Part shown: positions 35,501 to 46,427 of the stretch, piece after piece
Layout: each line of letters opens with the position of its first letter
How positions within the stretch are numbered: position 1 is the stretch's first letter
NCBI GenBank assembly: GCA_029204225.1
Contig: CM055109.1
Coordinates: 30,937,360 to 31,001,359, forward strand
Direction: 5' to 3'
DNA length: 64,000 nt
Source of the DNA: Diphasiastrum complanatum
Taxonomy: Eukaryota > Streptophyta > Lycopodiopsida > Lycopodiales > Lycopodiaceae
Position numbers and translations under genes: made by a program
The notes under the pieces: model-generated
What the model saw: the letters and a program-made list of their open reading frames with translations, nothing else
What the model was told of the DNA's origin: nothing
Database searches by the model: none

Positions 35501-36552
35501 ATTCCCTTGGCTTTGTACTAAGTGCTTATGAACCTTCTTTATATTTCAAATGTAATGAAGGAAAGATCATCATTTTGGTTCTTTATGTTGATGACATCAT
35601 TATGACAGGAAATGATGATGATGGCATAGGCAAAGTAAAAGTTGACTTATCTAGTGAGTTCAAGATGGTAGATCTAGGCTTCCTAAAGTTTATACTTGGG
35701 ATAGAAGTGTCTAGAAGTAGCAATTGTACTTTCATAAGTCAATCTAAGTATGCTACTTCCATTCTTGAAAGATTTGGTATGAAAGATTGTAAGGGGATTG
35801 ACACCCCTATGGAGCATGTTGTGAAAGCAACTAATGAAGGTGATGAAGCATCCTTTGAGGACATCACTCTCTTTAGGAAGCTTATAGGCTCTCTAATCTA
35901 TTTAACCATCACTAGACCTGACTTAAGTTTTTGTGTAAGCAAGTTGAGTCAAAGTATGCAAGCTCCTTTAATTCATCATTGGAAAAGTGCCAAGAGAGTA
36001 CTTAGATATGTTTCTAGTACTAGATTTTTTGGTATACTTTATGAAGGATCTAACTTGCACTTGAGAGCCTACTCGGATTCAGATTTTGCAGGTGACAAGA
36101 TGGATAGGAAGTCCATTAGTGCATTTGCAACATTTCTTTGTGGAGGAGTGATATCTTGGCTTTCCAAAAAGCAAGATACAATCTCACTATCTTCTTGTGA
36201 AGCCGAGTACAAGGCATTGACTTCAACAACCAAAGAGCTCTTATGGCTAAGAAGACTCTTGATGGAACTACATGTGCTAGAGGCCGAGGAGATCCCTTAC
36301 ATATTTTGTGACAATCAAGCTTCTCAACAAATTGCTTCAAATCCTATCTTCCATGCTAGAACAAAGCATATTGAGATAGCTCACCACTTTGTGAGGGAGA
36401 AGGTACAATCCAAGGAAGTGCAACTACATCATGTACCATCATCCGAATGCATAGCTGATATCTTAACCAAACCATTGTCCAAAGATCCATTTTTTAAGTT
36501 AAGATATGCTCTTGGAATTGTAGATAGATGTACACTAGATTTGCCAAGTTAG
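32572..36552 (+). CDS. Copia gag-pol polyprotein, intact
   Basis: 1326 residues in one frame. Gag domain at about 1-240 (opens MSSMGGYLMESSERLTSTNY; UBN2-type), zinc knuckle C251-C264 (CFFCGKKGHFASEC). Aspartic protease WWIDSGAS with catalytic D309. Integrase zinc site H441/H446/C475/C478, catalytic triad D505, D567, E603 with the diagnostic 35-residue D-E spacing, then RKNRSLCE. Reverse transcriptase about 840-1090 with MDVTNAFLNGF, LYGLKQAPRAW and YVDD at 1005-1008. RNase H about 1165-1300 with AYSDSDFAGD (D1169, D1171) and SSCEAEYKAL, ending ILTKPLSKDP. An acidic triplicated Asp-Lys-Pro/Ser-Glu-Glu spacer lies between integrase and RT (about 743-763). All catalytic residues are present. 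It reverse-transcribes and integrates the element. Confidence 0.97.
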   Translation: MSSMGGYLMESSERLTSTNYSIWKVRMESLLVIHDLYDIVQGVEEEPQTPQEQAKYKKRARLALHCIKLNVCNDLLKEVSSCTSSKEAWDSLKSIYESNNTSRILMLRNQVFQSMKGSGESGQEYVLRIKSLNKELSAIGEKIQDQELVQIILNGLSDEFTNLVQSFAIQDSLPSIEKLHNVLVAEESRLLHLKTRMDSMSLNGGEEKANFTSKGKKKQNPFKKNQGKEAEMKNGGSTSKGKVKNKAKLKCFFCGKKGHFASECYLKKNQQAKGDQGNIAQEEEYEDGFNTSLMVASTPTSSQDTWWIDSGASSHMSFNKHYFSTLLSCNDSKKSIYTASDQACKIDGIGSIPLCLGTSKRIDLDNVLYVPTISRNLLSVGQLMDNGLDVHFKNGVCSILKNDKCIASGIKQGRLFKLDANVASESVNLAREELTQVELWHKRLGHPNLQSMESMASKELALGLPRAFKKCGKMCEACGLAKSHKSSYKKSSSRSLSPLDLIHSDVHSFSHASNGGALMYVTFIDDCTRFTWIELLSKKNLVYEAFIKFKSLVEKQLSTSIKALRCDNGGEYTSNKMKDFCEINGIKLQYTCSYTPQQNGVAERKNRSLCECAKSLRLDASLPISFWGEAITCANYLCNRLPSSAIDGISPYQALFDKKPNVKYFKIFGCTCYVHIPLETRRKEDATSFKGIFVGYGENSKGYRIYDPTSKKVKVSKDVLFDESQFAKSLSNGSNPLCIEDLDKSEEDLDKPEEDHDKPEDGDLDPSQKGPRRSSRSKAEPSRLTYVDKGKQKEDSTSSTSYSFLATLIEEPSSFEEACKSKVWRDAMQVEYDALEENHTWNLVNLPRGKKPLACKWIYRIKYNQDGSISKYKARLVAKGFLQIKGLDYEETFAPVAKLVTIRLIICIATLFKWDLYQMDVTNAFLNGFLEEEIYMMQPEGFIKIGEEQKVCYLRKSLYGLKQAPRAWYSRLHDFLYSLGFVLSAYEPSLYFKCNEGKIIILVLYVDDIIMTGNDDDGIGKVKVDLSSEFKMVDLGFLKFILGIEVSRSSNCTFISQSKYATSILERFGMKDCKGIDTPMEHVVKATNEGDEASFEDITLFRKLIGSLIYLTITRPDLSFCVSKLSQSMQAPLIHHWKSAKRVLRYVSSTRFFGILYEGSNLHLRAYSDSDFAGDKMDRKSISAFATFLCGGVISWLSKKQDTISLSSCEAEYKALTSTTKELLWLRRLLMELHVLEAEEIPYIFCDNQASQQIASNPIFHARTKHIEIAHHFVREKVQSKEVQLHHVPSSECIADILTKPLSKDPFFKLRYALGIVDRCTLDLPS

Positions 36553-36565
36553 AAGTGAGGAGGAG
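36551..36565 (+). other. Polypurine tract
   Basis: AGAAGTGAGGAGGAG, ending at the base before the 3' LTR and overlapping the stop codon region of gag-pol; primes plus-strand DNA synthesis in this family. Confidence 0.85.
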
Positions 36566-37427
36566 TGTTGAAAATTGTCACTTCTCACTTGACATTGGTT
36601 CATGTAAATATTGATCAAACATTAGAATATGTTGATGATATGATTTCACACGTGTGGAGCATGTTCCCATGTGTGAAAGGATGTACTTTTCATGTTTGTA
36701 TATATCCAAATTGATTTTGTATCATTCTAGTTAGTGTGAACATGAAATGACTAGTTTTTAGTCAAGTTGACTAGTCACCTACAAATTAGCTTTTCCTTGC
36801 ATGTGCATGAGTAAATGCTCCCACATGGCAAGTGGATGTTCACATGTGTGTATAGAGTACTAGAAGATAAGAGTTGACCATTTTCCTTAGATCCTATTTT
36901 GTAGGGAATATTCCTATATTCTAGGAGACTAGCTTTTTGGATTTTAGTCATATTCTAGAAGGTCAACTATTGGATAAGGATCAAGGATGGATCAAATGGA
37001 TAGATATGAGTGATGTGGCACTCTTCACACGTGTGAAGGCCTGCTGGACTGTACCAGACTCATGGATGTACTTGATCCATAAAAGGATCATCATTTTGCT
37101 AAGAAAATTGATGAGACTTTTGCACTCTACACTTTTGTGAGATTTCTAGTCATTTGTCTTGTGATTTTTATGCATGATTGCTATCTAGTATCATTGTACT
37201 TGTTGTTTCAGGTGCAGTCCGTACAGTGGACAGTACTCCACACGTGTGAAGCCGCTCTCACTAAAAAATGATGTGTTGATCCATTGCTCTTGCTTAAATC
37301 CAAGTGTAGTGAATCTAGATCAAGATCTAATGTGTAGAACTTGATAGATTCATTGATTAAGCAACCAATAACTCTCTATGATTGTAAAGTACAATCATTA
37401 TTGTCCTAAAAACTGTAAAATTTATCA
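36566..37427 (+). repeat. 3' LTR of the intact copia element
   Basis: 862 bp, same as 31114-31975 by eye at every position. Followed by the second ACATG. Confidence 0.95.
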
Positions 37428-37432
37428 ACATG

Positions 37433-39798
37433 GACTTAGCATAAAACAAATAGCAAATCCGCTGCTGCAACTTGCATCAAGTAAAGGATTTTTAGCCAGA
37501 GAAACCTAATACAAGAATAGACATGGTCTGTCTGAAGTGTGCTACTATCTTGTTGTGCTCTTAATTTCTATTTGTTTATAGATTGACGTCTTTTACAATC
37601 TAAGTTATAATAAAATTAGAATCTATAAAACCTTGGCAGTACCAGCAATGTCAATGGAGGTTGGAGAATGCCTACGTTGTTATGAGCATCTACTTGCGTA
37701 TATGACCTCAAAACTTATCGTTTTCTTGCTACCTTTGACAGCATGAAGGAAATCCGAATCTAGACTGGGTTGTCAAACCAACTGGAATCTGGTTACTATA
37801 CAAAAACGGTAGGGGGGGAAGTTTTGTGCCTTGAATGTGATGCACAAATCGATTGTTGACGATGCAAAGGTGATCTTCAACTTTGTGATATTATTTTTGT
37901 ACATTTAAACTATACAACTGTTGTTCTTTTTGTCCTCAGCGTGCCTTAGGTAGATAGTGTACCATTCAATATTCAATGTTAAGATTCTGAGGTAAGCATT
38001 GTAAGAACCAGAAAGCCCAGTTCAATCAAGGTTAACAGCACTATTAGCATCACTATTAGCGTATAGAGTAAACAATATTGCCTGCTTGGTACATTCTCTG
38101 CATATTGACAATACTTTTCTTAACTATTTCACCGGCAATGTTGTTCTAACTTTTTATCTGGCTATGTGCGTATTTCAACCTGGCATATAATTAGACACAA
38201 GGCTTATATCATAGGTTGTAATTTCTTAGCTGTACTTGTTTGTTTTGCAGGTCTTATCCCTACCATGATTGGATTTACGCCTGGAGCAAATGATTAGGTT
38301 AACGGAATTCTAAGAACATGAGATTCCTATTTAGGTGTTGGGATTCATTTTTCTTCTCCGAATAAAACAAAAACCTCCTGGTGTCATACCACAAAGGCCT
38401 TTCCATAATGGTGAAATTGTTGGATTGATAAAGGAGATCTTTTTTATTACAATTTCATCTTCGAGATACAAACAAATGCATTTAGAAGCTTTTTTGCTAA
38501 AGAGGTGGTTATTGGTAAGTTCAGTTATGGTGAGATTCTTTTGTTTCTTTTAACGTTTTAAGTTGCAAGAGGTTGCACTATCACATCCACTACCACAAAA
38601 GTAGTTAACAATTTTTACAATTGTAGAGTTAAGATTGCACATAATAGGTGATCTTCTTTTGACGATAGTTTCTTACAAAGGGTTTAATATTTGGCCACAA
38701 AATATGTTCGCCATTTTGGAATTTTGGTCAAAAAGAAACAAAATTAAAAAAGGAAGCTCAAGTTGGCAATCATCCTCAAATATTCACAACTCTTATATTC
38801 ACAATAATAATGATAAGTACTCATAATATTTTAGTAAACACGATCAATATTCACAAGTAATCACGATCAATATTTATTATAATAACGATTAGCATTCACA
38901 ATAATCATGATTAATATTAAAGCTATTCACTTTTTAGTATTCACAATTTTAGATAATTTTTGCCAACCATCAAGCATGTAGACTAGAAGACACATCATTG
39001 GAAACTCGATCTGTTCTTCATCCAATATAGAAAACAATTTGGATACATCCTCCATAAGAAGACACTATCATATACAATACAAATAGATCCTCAAAGAAAT
39101 TTGGTTGTCATTTTTCTAGATTCGAGCATGCAAGGGCACAATAAGAAGACAAACATTGTGGAATCAAGCAGGCAACAATGGAAAAAAAATTTGTTTGCTT
39201 TTTATCAAGCATGTATGCTACGTTTTTGTTTTCATGAATGCAGACTCACTTCCATGTTGCATAATTGAGCCCTCCACCAATGGCTAAATTGTGAGATTGG
39301 AGTATAATCAAATTCACAAATCTAAATTGAAAAGTCAGTAATTTCATTAGTTAAAGCTTAACAAAAACATAATACAATAAATTAAGTCAAAAATTTGAAG
39401 TTCACCTAACCTATAAGTACTTACCAGAACATAGACCAATGATAAGGTCATGCAACTTGGAGACCATTGAAAAATTTCCATGGAAGTTCTTTTGTTATAT
39501 AGACTTGAATACCCATAAATGAACCTCGCATCCTTGCTAAAAAAAATTAAAAACAAGAATTCCACTAAAGGCATGTCAAAAAGAGGTGATAAGTATCATT
39601 TAAGTATGGGCCTTGGAGAACTAAAGTTGATCACAAATCCTTTTAGGCTAATGTAAAGCCAAATAAAAGTGCTTGTAAAATTCGATATTGGTTTACATAA
39701 GAGTTCAATTATGTAGGGTGTTCTAGAAAGTGAGTATTTAAATTGTATAGGAGTATCAGAAAATGAATTTAGGTCGGGAGTAAAATTAATGTGCAATA
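37433..39798 (-). repeat. Family C LTR-like repeat, right-arm copy
   Basis: Reverse complement of 5858-8777 without the solo LTR. On the minus strand it begins at 39798 (TATTGCACATT, compared with TGTTGAACATT in the 43.4-kb copy) after a TAAGGGCGAG purine tract. With 31010-31113 it totals about 2.47 kb, which would be long for a copia LTR. The empty site of the solo LTR is at 37873-37877. Confidence 0.6.
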
Positions 39799-39839
39799 CT
39801 CGCCCTTAAGCTTACCACTAAAAACCTGAATGAAGAATT

Positions 39840-41715
39840 AGCATACTAAGGTAATGTGTTTACCCTTTGGCAAAGACTTTGTTGGAATATCGGCCAACAT
39901 GTTATCAGTATGATAGTAACCCATGAGTTAATGCAATGAAGGCATTTCTCGTAATGATGGACCCACATAGTCTCTTCAGCCAGTAGAGGAGTTTTGAGTT
40001 CCAAAAAGACTGTTTAAGAATTCGTGCAAGATGCTTTTTTTATTATTAAAATATTATAACCCTAATATGTTTTACTTGCCATAACTTTTTAATCATAGCT
40101 CAAAAGTATATCATCTAACATATCATTGGAAAGCCCTTGTTGAGCGCTTTCCAATGCACCAAATTTCGCTAAATTCAGACTTACCACTAAAAAATTATGC
40201 CATTTTTAGTATGGAATCAAAATGTGGACTCAAAAAGTTACGTTACGTAGATTACAAATTTGAGTGTTTTGATCCATGTGTAAGAAAAAATCGTAAAAAA
40301 ATATAAAGAGAATCTTTATAAAGGGTCTTCTTTGGATTTAGAACTCCTCTAATGTCTAGTGGACCCACTTTAGAATGTTAAACAATAAACCTTTTTGGAG
40401 TGCATTTCTACCCAAAAAAGGTAGTGTCCTTGACAGTCCATGTTGTACCACCAAACCATGCTTTTAGCCTGCAACGTATTCGGACTCGGTAATGGACAAG
40501 GAAATGAATTTTGGCTTTCGATTGTTCCATGAAATTGGTCTTGCAAGAAAGCATATGTAGCCAAAGGTTGATTTTCTAGTATCTGCTCCTCTAGCCCAAT
40601 CTCAATCTGAATAGGCATTTAGAACTAGTGCATCCTTGGAATCTCTAACATAACACACTATCTAAGGTAACATACTAACTAAGGTAATGTGTTTACCCTT
40701 TGGCAAAGGCTTTGTTGGAATATCAGCCAACATGTTATCGGTATGATAGTAAAATAATTCGACATCCTTCCTCTAAACTCTCTCTTAGAAAATGAAATTT
40801 AACTTCAATGTGTTCAACGAGTTCATGGGTTGAGAGGAAAAACAAAGTACTTTTGATTGTCACAATGGAGTATTGTTGGTCTAATCTGTTGAAATTTCAA
40901 ATCTTGGAGTAATCATTGAAGCCAAATAATGTCCTTCACTATACATGTGGATGCAACATATTCGAACTCAGTAACGAACAAGAAAATGTGGTCCTCCTAC
41001 AAGAAAGCATAGGTAGACAAAGGTGGAATGTCTAGTATCCACTTCTCCAGTCCAATATGAGTCTGAATAGGCATTTAGAACTAGTGCATCCTTGGAATAT
41101 CTATCATAATACAAAGCATAGTGCTTTGTGGTTATTATGTACATCAAATGCTCTTTGTAGAACGTTCTGATGTGGTAGTCATGGATTCGACATGTATTGC
41201 AACAATGTGCTCACGATGTATGCAAGATTAGGTCATCTATAGATCATGACATACATGATGAACACAATTATTGACTGATAGTCATGGATTTGACATGTAT
41301 TGCAACAATGTGCTCACTATGTATGGAAGATCAAGTCATCTTCTGTACATTTCTTCTGATGGTGAACGTATGATGCATGTTGCACAAAGATAGGTAATCC
41401 GACATTTTGTCATACATGTATTCTCCCCCACCATTGGTGCATGGAATCTTGATCTTCTGACCAGTTTGTGTCACAACAAATTACTTGAATTATTTGTAGT
41501 AGTAGAATGCCTCGGAGTTGTTTTTATGAAGATTGATTTGGTAAATCTGAAATTATCATGTACAAAAGTGATAAAATATAGTGCATAACCTAGATAATGT
41601 ATGCTCATAGGGCCACACAGATCAGTATGTATCGATTCAAGAATACATTTAGCTCCAGTGGTTTGTCCTTTTGAAAATCTTGATCTAGGTTGTTTGTCTA
41701 ATAAGCACATGTAAG
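39840..41715 (-). pseudogene. Family C Ty1/copia pol remnant, rearranged
   Basis: Minus strand. 41710-41471 is a GAG-pre-integrase/integrase start (SIHTDLCGPMSIHYLGYALYFITFVHDN). 41160-40900 is RNase H. 40830-40680 is the RNase H end (FHFLRE, TDNMLADIPTK, LPKGKHIT). 40618-40440 is a second RNase H piece, and 39925-39850 a second TDNMLADIPTK-type tail. The RNase H end is therefore partly duplicated. A ~120-bp unit around 41180-41340 is doubled, as at 25000-25170. No intact frame. It adjoins the LTR at 39798. Confidence 0.7.
39935..40430. other. Unassigned spacer between duplicated copia tails
   Basis: Includes a TTTTTAATCATAGCTC-ATATCATCTAACATATCATTGG stretch with paired GGAAAGC.../...GCTTTCC words. 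No coding signal. Confidence 0.2.
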
Positions 41716-41719
41716 AGAC

Positions 41720-42720
41720 GGTTCAAGTGTCTTTGGAGGTAGCATTTATACATATATCCTTGAAAATACTTTGCCATCCTTTGTACAAGAAATATTTCAT
41801 GTTTAAACTTTTGTCCAAATCTTCTAATGCCATAATTGGGCATTGGAGTTACTCACATTTGTAGAAAGTGCATATTCATGACTCAAGATTACAGATTCCA
41901 TTCTCTGTTTGTAAGGAGAATTTCTATAGATTTTTTTATTCATGATGGTACATGTGTCTAGAATTAAACAAAGCTTTCTAGCCTTGATTTGTGATCTTGA
42001 TAATAGATAATATTTGGTACATAAAATACAACATCAAATAGTCTAGAATACCATATAGAAATTGAAACCGAATAGTTCATTGGGGTTCCATCTTGTGCAA
42101 ACTTAAGTCTTCAAAGAATATGTATATCAAATCAGATACTGTGAGCTCTCAGATACTATCATAACTTTCTTTTCACTATTGCATTCTCTTATTTGTTTCG
42201 TTTTGCTGGAGAACTCAAAAATCCTTGATTCCATGATTGGTTCTCTTGCATGTACTTGTAGAAGAGTTTGGTCTTGGGCTATTGTTGATGTTGATAATGC
42301 AATTGTTGATGGTTCAAATTAGTTTGGTCAGATGTGGTCTTGTTCTTCTTATTAGATTGTTACTTATTGAAATAAAAAATATTCACTTGTTATGTAACGA
42401 GGATAAGGTCTTCTTTTGTCCTCCTCCTTGCATGAAACTTGTTGTCAGCTTCTTGGGTCACAACACAAGAGTATTGCTCAAAAGAAATACTAAATTGTTA
42501 TTTGTTTGAATTCATTAAAAATGATCGTGGACTGGAGTTCCTTGACTCATCTTGAGCAATAGAAATTTCTATCTCAAAAAGAGATAAGTGGTGACATCTA
42601 TGATTTAATATAAATGAGTTAGGATATACCATGGTTCTTTTAAAGTGGAACCATTATTTACATGAGCTATTTGCAAATCTTTTAGATTCTGGGACATAAT
42701 GGCTAATGCTTTGCCATCCT
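41720..42720. other. Unassigned; 41870-42050 repeats 4255-4450 inverted
   Basis: No supported gene. The 42237-42509 frame has no counterpart in copies and looks accidental. Confidence 0.3.
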
Positions 42721-43376
42721 TTGTCAAGTAAATGATTTTTAGCCAGAGAAACATAATACATGAATTGACATGTTCTATCTATAGTGTGCTACTATCTTGT
42801 GGTGCTCTTAATTCCTATATGTTTATAGATTGATGTCTTTTGCAATCAGAGTTATAATAAAATAAGAATTTATAAAACCTTGGAATTTCAATGGAGGTTG
42901 ATGAATGCCTACGTCGTTATGATAATGTATTTGCATATATGAGCTCAAAACTTATCATTTTCTTGCTACCTTTTACAACATGAAAGAAATCCATATCTAC
43001 ACTGGGTTGTCAAACCAACTGGAATCTGGTTACTATACAAAACTGGTAGGGGGGGGGGAAGTTTTGTGCCATGGAAATCCTTTTGTTACATAGACTTGAA
43101 TACCCATAACCGAACTCCCATCTTTGCAAAAAAAAAAAAATCGGAATTCCAGTAAAGGCATGTCAAAAACTCATGATAAGTATCATAAATGGGTTTTGGA
43201 TAACAAAATTTGATCACAAAGCCACTTAGGCTAATGTCAAGCCAAAAACAAATGCTTGTGGAGATTGGTTTAAATAAGAGTTCATTTTTGTAGAGTGTTC
43301 TAGCGATTGAGTATTTAAATTGTATAGGAGTACTCAAAAAATGAATTTAGGTGAGGACTAAGATTAATGTTCAACA
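42720..43376 (-). repeat. Family C LTR with internal deletion
   Basis: Minus strand. It starts TGTTGAACATT at 43376 after purine tract AAGGGGGAA (43385-43377) and covers the first ~300 bp to 43075. It then jumps to the last portion (43070-42720, equal to about 37480-37830), losing roughly 1.5-2 kb between. This copy gives the best view of the LTR start. Confidence 0.65.
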
Positions 43377-43389
43377 TTCCCCCTTAAGC

Positions 43390-43600
43390 TTGCCACTAGA
43401 AACCTGAATGTAACATACTAACTAAGGTAATGTCTTTAGCCTTTGGCAAAGGCTTTGCTCGAATATCAGCCAATATGTTATCAATATGACAGTAACTTAA
43501 TTCGACATCCTTATTCTAATCTATCTCCAAGAAAATGAAATTGAACTTCAATGTGTTTAGTGAGTTTGTGGGTTCAGAGAAAGAGCAATTTCAATATTGT
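43390..43600 (-). pseudogene. Family C copia RNase H C-terminus
   Basis: Reads a degraded version of the FHFLxE...ILADI-TKAFAKG tail seen at 40830-40680, directly upstream of the purine tract and LTR at 43376. Confidence 0.6.
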
Positions 43601-43925
43601 TGCCCATTAGCAGGTTTGTTGCGGTTTTGCGGTGTTGCAAGTCGATCCGGACGTATGATTTGAGGGGACCAAAGTGATGTCATTATCATGGTCATTAAAG
43701 ATAGCATTAAAAGAAAAGTTGAGCCGACGGGTGCTAGCATTATGTAGTAATTAAGAATGAGGTAGTATACGTGTCCCGTTCAGCAATGGCACTGGTTAGT
43801 GGTTAGACCAGGTAGAGCTCATTAAAAGGACAACTTTGGAGTAATAAGATTACCGTTTGCGTCGATCTCAAGAAGACCTTCAATAGCAAATGCATTGAAA
43901 TTGTAGTGTATTGATCAATTGTGAA
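43600..43925 (-). repeat. Copy of 5500-5830, inverted
   Basis: GCAGGTTTGTTGCGGTTTTGCGGTGTTGC followed by the block through TCGATCTCAAGAAGACC; second copy at 44630-44970. Confidence 0.7.
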
Positions 43926-44629
43926 GTAAAGAACATGGGTTAGAGTTTATAAGTTGTAATTTGTTGTTCCATTGTTACGAATGTTGTAAGGAAGACATGG
44001 CTGACGAGGACATACCAAGGAGACCTATGTGACATGGGAGACAACCTAATGATGCGACCATTGAAGAGGAGTTTGGTGACTCGATAAATTTACCATAATT
44101 GTTTGGAAAGGATAACAACAGATGGCGGAATGAGCAAGACAACAGATGCAAGAATTCGAAATCTGGGACACAAAGTACCAGTTATTTGGCGTCAACATGG
44201 TGTTGTGAATTTTTGTTGGACTACTCATATTGTATGGTCTGCTTTCTGCAGCAAGCAATTGGTGGAAGATGCATGACTAAATTGTAAACCATAATATTAT
44301 GTTATAGTTGGACATCATTTTGAATACCAAAATATGATGAATGAAATGCGGTAGATAATCAATTCTATGTGTACATGGTTGTTGATTCAAGATACTATAC
44401 ATAGTTAAGAATGTTTCTTAGAAAAAGCAAGGAGGAATTTTATGGGAAAGGGAAAGAAGGAAACAAAAATTGGGTTACGAGGGCAAGAATGATGGAATTT
44501 TTCTTTTATATATATGTTCTGGAAGGAAATTACCAAACGTTGTGTTAGATAATGATTGGTAATGGTTAGATGTTGTATAAGTTTTTTTGGTTTGACTATG
44601 GTAACTAGAGACATTTCTATAATATTGTG
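43926..44629. other. Unassigned insert between the two repeat copies
   Basis: Not found elsewhere in the window. A plus-strand stretch from about 43998 reads MADEDIPRRPM, then stops, then FGKDNNRWRNEQ, hinting at a degraded coding sequence I do not recognise. Confidence 0.25.
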
Positions 44630-46080
44630 CATTAGCAGGTTTGTTGCGGTTGTGCGGTGTTTTGCGGTTTTGCGGTGTTGCGAGCTGATTCGGATGTACG
44701 ATGTGAGGGGGTCAAAGTGATAGCATTATTACAGTCATTAAAGATAGCATTAAAAGAAAAGTTGGGCCGATGGGTGCTAGTATTAAGTTGTAATTAAGAA
44801 TGAGGTGGTATACGTGTCCCATTTAGCAATGACGTTGGTTAGTGATTAGACGAGGCAAAACTCATTAAAAGGACAACTTTCAAATAGTAATATTATCTTT
44901 TGTCATTTGCATCGATCTCAAGGAGACCTTCAATAGCAAATGCATTGAAATTGTAGTGTATTATATGTTCTTTCTGAAATGTTTATGTAGAAATTTATAT
45001 GCAATACAGTGATACATATTTTGTAATTGATGTGATTAGTTATAGACCCTAGTTTTATACATGTTCTCATTTGTCAAAACATGTGAACTTCTAGGCATTC
45101 ACACTCCACAATTTGCTTAAGTCCTAGATTCTATTATGGGTTGGAACTAAAACATATAACTCACCATGAAAAGTGTCTTTATTTAATAAGCAAAAAAGCA
45201 AATCGAACCAAAATAATTAAACTAATTTTACATATGATTTGATGTTTACAAGCATAATTATCATATATTTATTATAAATTTGAGCATGAAAGTTAGCAAA
45301 TTATAAAACCTTTAACCATGTATGATGTATTCACATATCAATTGATGATCCTACAATTCATGCAATATCAATCACACTTTATCTATGCGTCAAAAATAAG
45401 TTAGCACCACAAGTACTAACCTTATACTAAATCTTCAAATTGTATCATGCAGTGCACATCACACAATAATCAATCATAGCAAATGGCTTGGATGTACTTG
45501 GAGATTCTTGCTTCATGGTTGAGCTCTTTAATATTTGTTGCTTAAATTGATTTATTGTCACACATGTTCTTGAGTGTCTACCATTCACTTGTGACTTGGT
45601 CTGCATTTGTCTCTTGCCAAGCGGAGGCTTGGGTGATGAGATATCATGACATGGGGCTAGTCTTGCCTTTGTAAATATGGCATTCTATTTTGAGCAGTTC
45701 ATCAAATGCAAGGCCATCATAGGCCAAAATTTGTTTTAATGTTCATTAATATTTTTGAAATATGATAAAATCTTAGCTTCAAGAAAATTGACTATAGAGA
45801 CATCATGCACTTTAGTGGGGATAACTTCATCTATGATTTATTTATTAATATAGTATATACGATTGTCATTCTCCAAGAGAGAGAAGCAGTGCTATTCATG
45901 TGATTTAATGATACAAAAGGCAAAAGGATGGTTATGTGAAAAGATACTAATTATCAACTGAAATTTTGGTTTCACTTGAGTGCATATTCATGACTCAAGA
46001 TTGCAAATTTTGTTGTCTGTTTGTAAGGATAATTCTATAGATTTTGTTATCCATGACGATACATGTGTCTCAAACACTGG
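44630..46080 (-). repeat. Right-arm copy of 4340-5835
   Basis: Reverse complement of the left-arm block, collinear from 5835 to 4340. Part of a large inverted duplication. Confidence 0.7.
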
Positions 46081-46427
46081 AGGGCCGGTCTACCATATTA
46101 GGACTATTCCAACCCAAGAAAAAAGCTTAGTTCATTTAAAACCCTAACTTTGGTTTTTAAAAAAAACAAAAGCATAGGTCAATTTGATTGCTCCCCACAC
46201 AACCGCCATCAACAAGGAAACGGAGGCTGCCCAAAGTGAGAGAAATAGAGGTTTCTACATGCAGGTCAAGAGGCTGGATCGCGGGTTTCATTAGGAGAAA
46301 TATGGGCTCAGAATGGGCCCTTTAAGAAATTTCCCTTTAGAGAGACGTTACGTAGAGAGAGAATGCAAACCGGTAACTTCTGGTCACCGTTTTTCGAGTT
46401 TCTGGCCTTGCCCGATGTTTAACTAGT
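46081..46427. other. Unassigned
   Basis: No partner in the left arm and no coding signal. The word CTCAGAATGGGCCCTTT also appears near 26265 as CTCAAAATGGGCCCTTT. Confidence 0.2.

Larger units (their letters stand above)
31109..37432 (+). mobile_element. Complete Ty1/copia LTR retrotransposon (31114-37427) with target duplication
   Basis: Order: 5' LTR 31114-31975, primer binding site at 31976, one 1326-codon gag-pol frame 32572-36552, purine tract 36551-36565, 3' LTR 36566-37427. The 5-bp target duplication ACATG lies at 31109-31113 and 37428-37432. Both LTRs are 862 bp, and I saw no difference when reading them side by side. It interrupts a family C repeat whose other copies are uninterrupted at 8778-8782 and near 48510. 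An open gag-pol with no stop, matching LTRs and a perfect target duplication all point to a very recent, potentially active insertion. Confidence 0.95.

Noticed and set aside
43998-44287. Degraded frame MADEDIP...FGKDNNRW as a gag or transposase
   Set aside because: Too short, with stops and no diagnostic motif; kept only as an unassigned interval.
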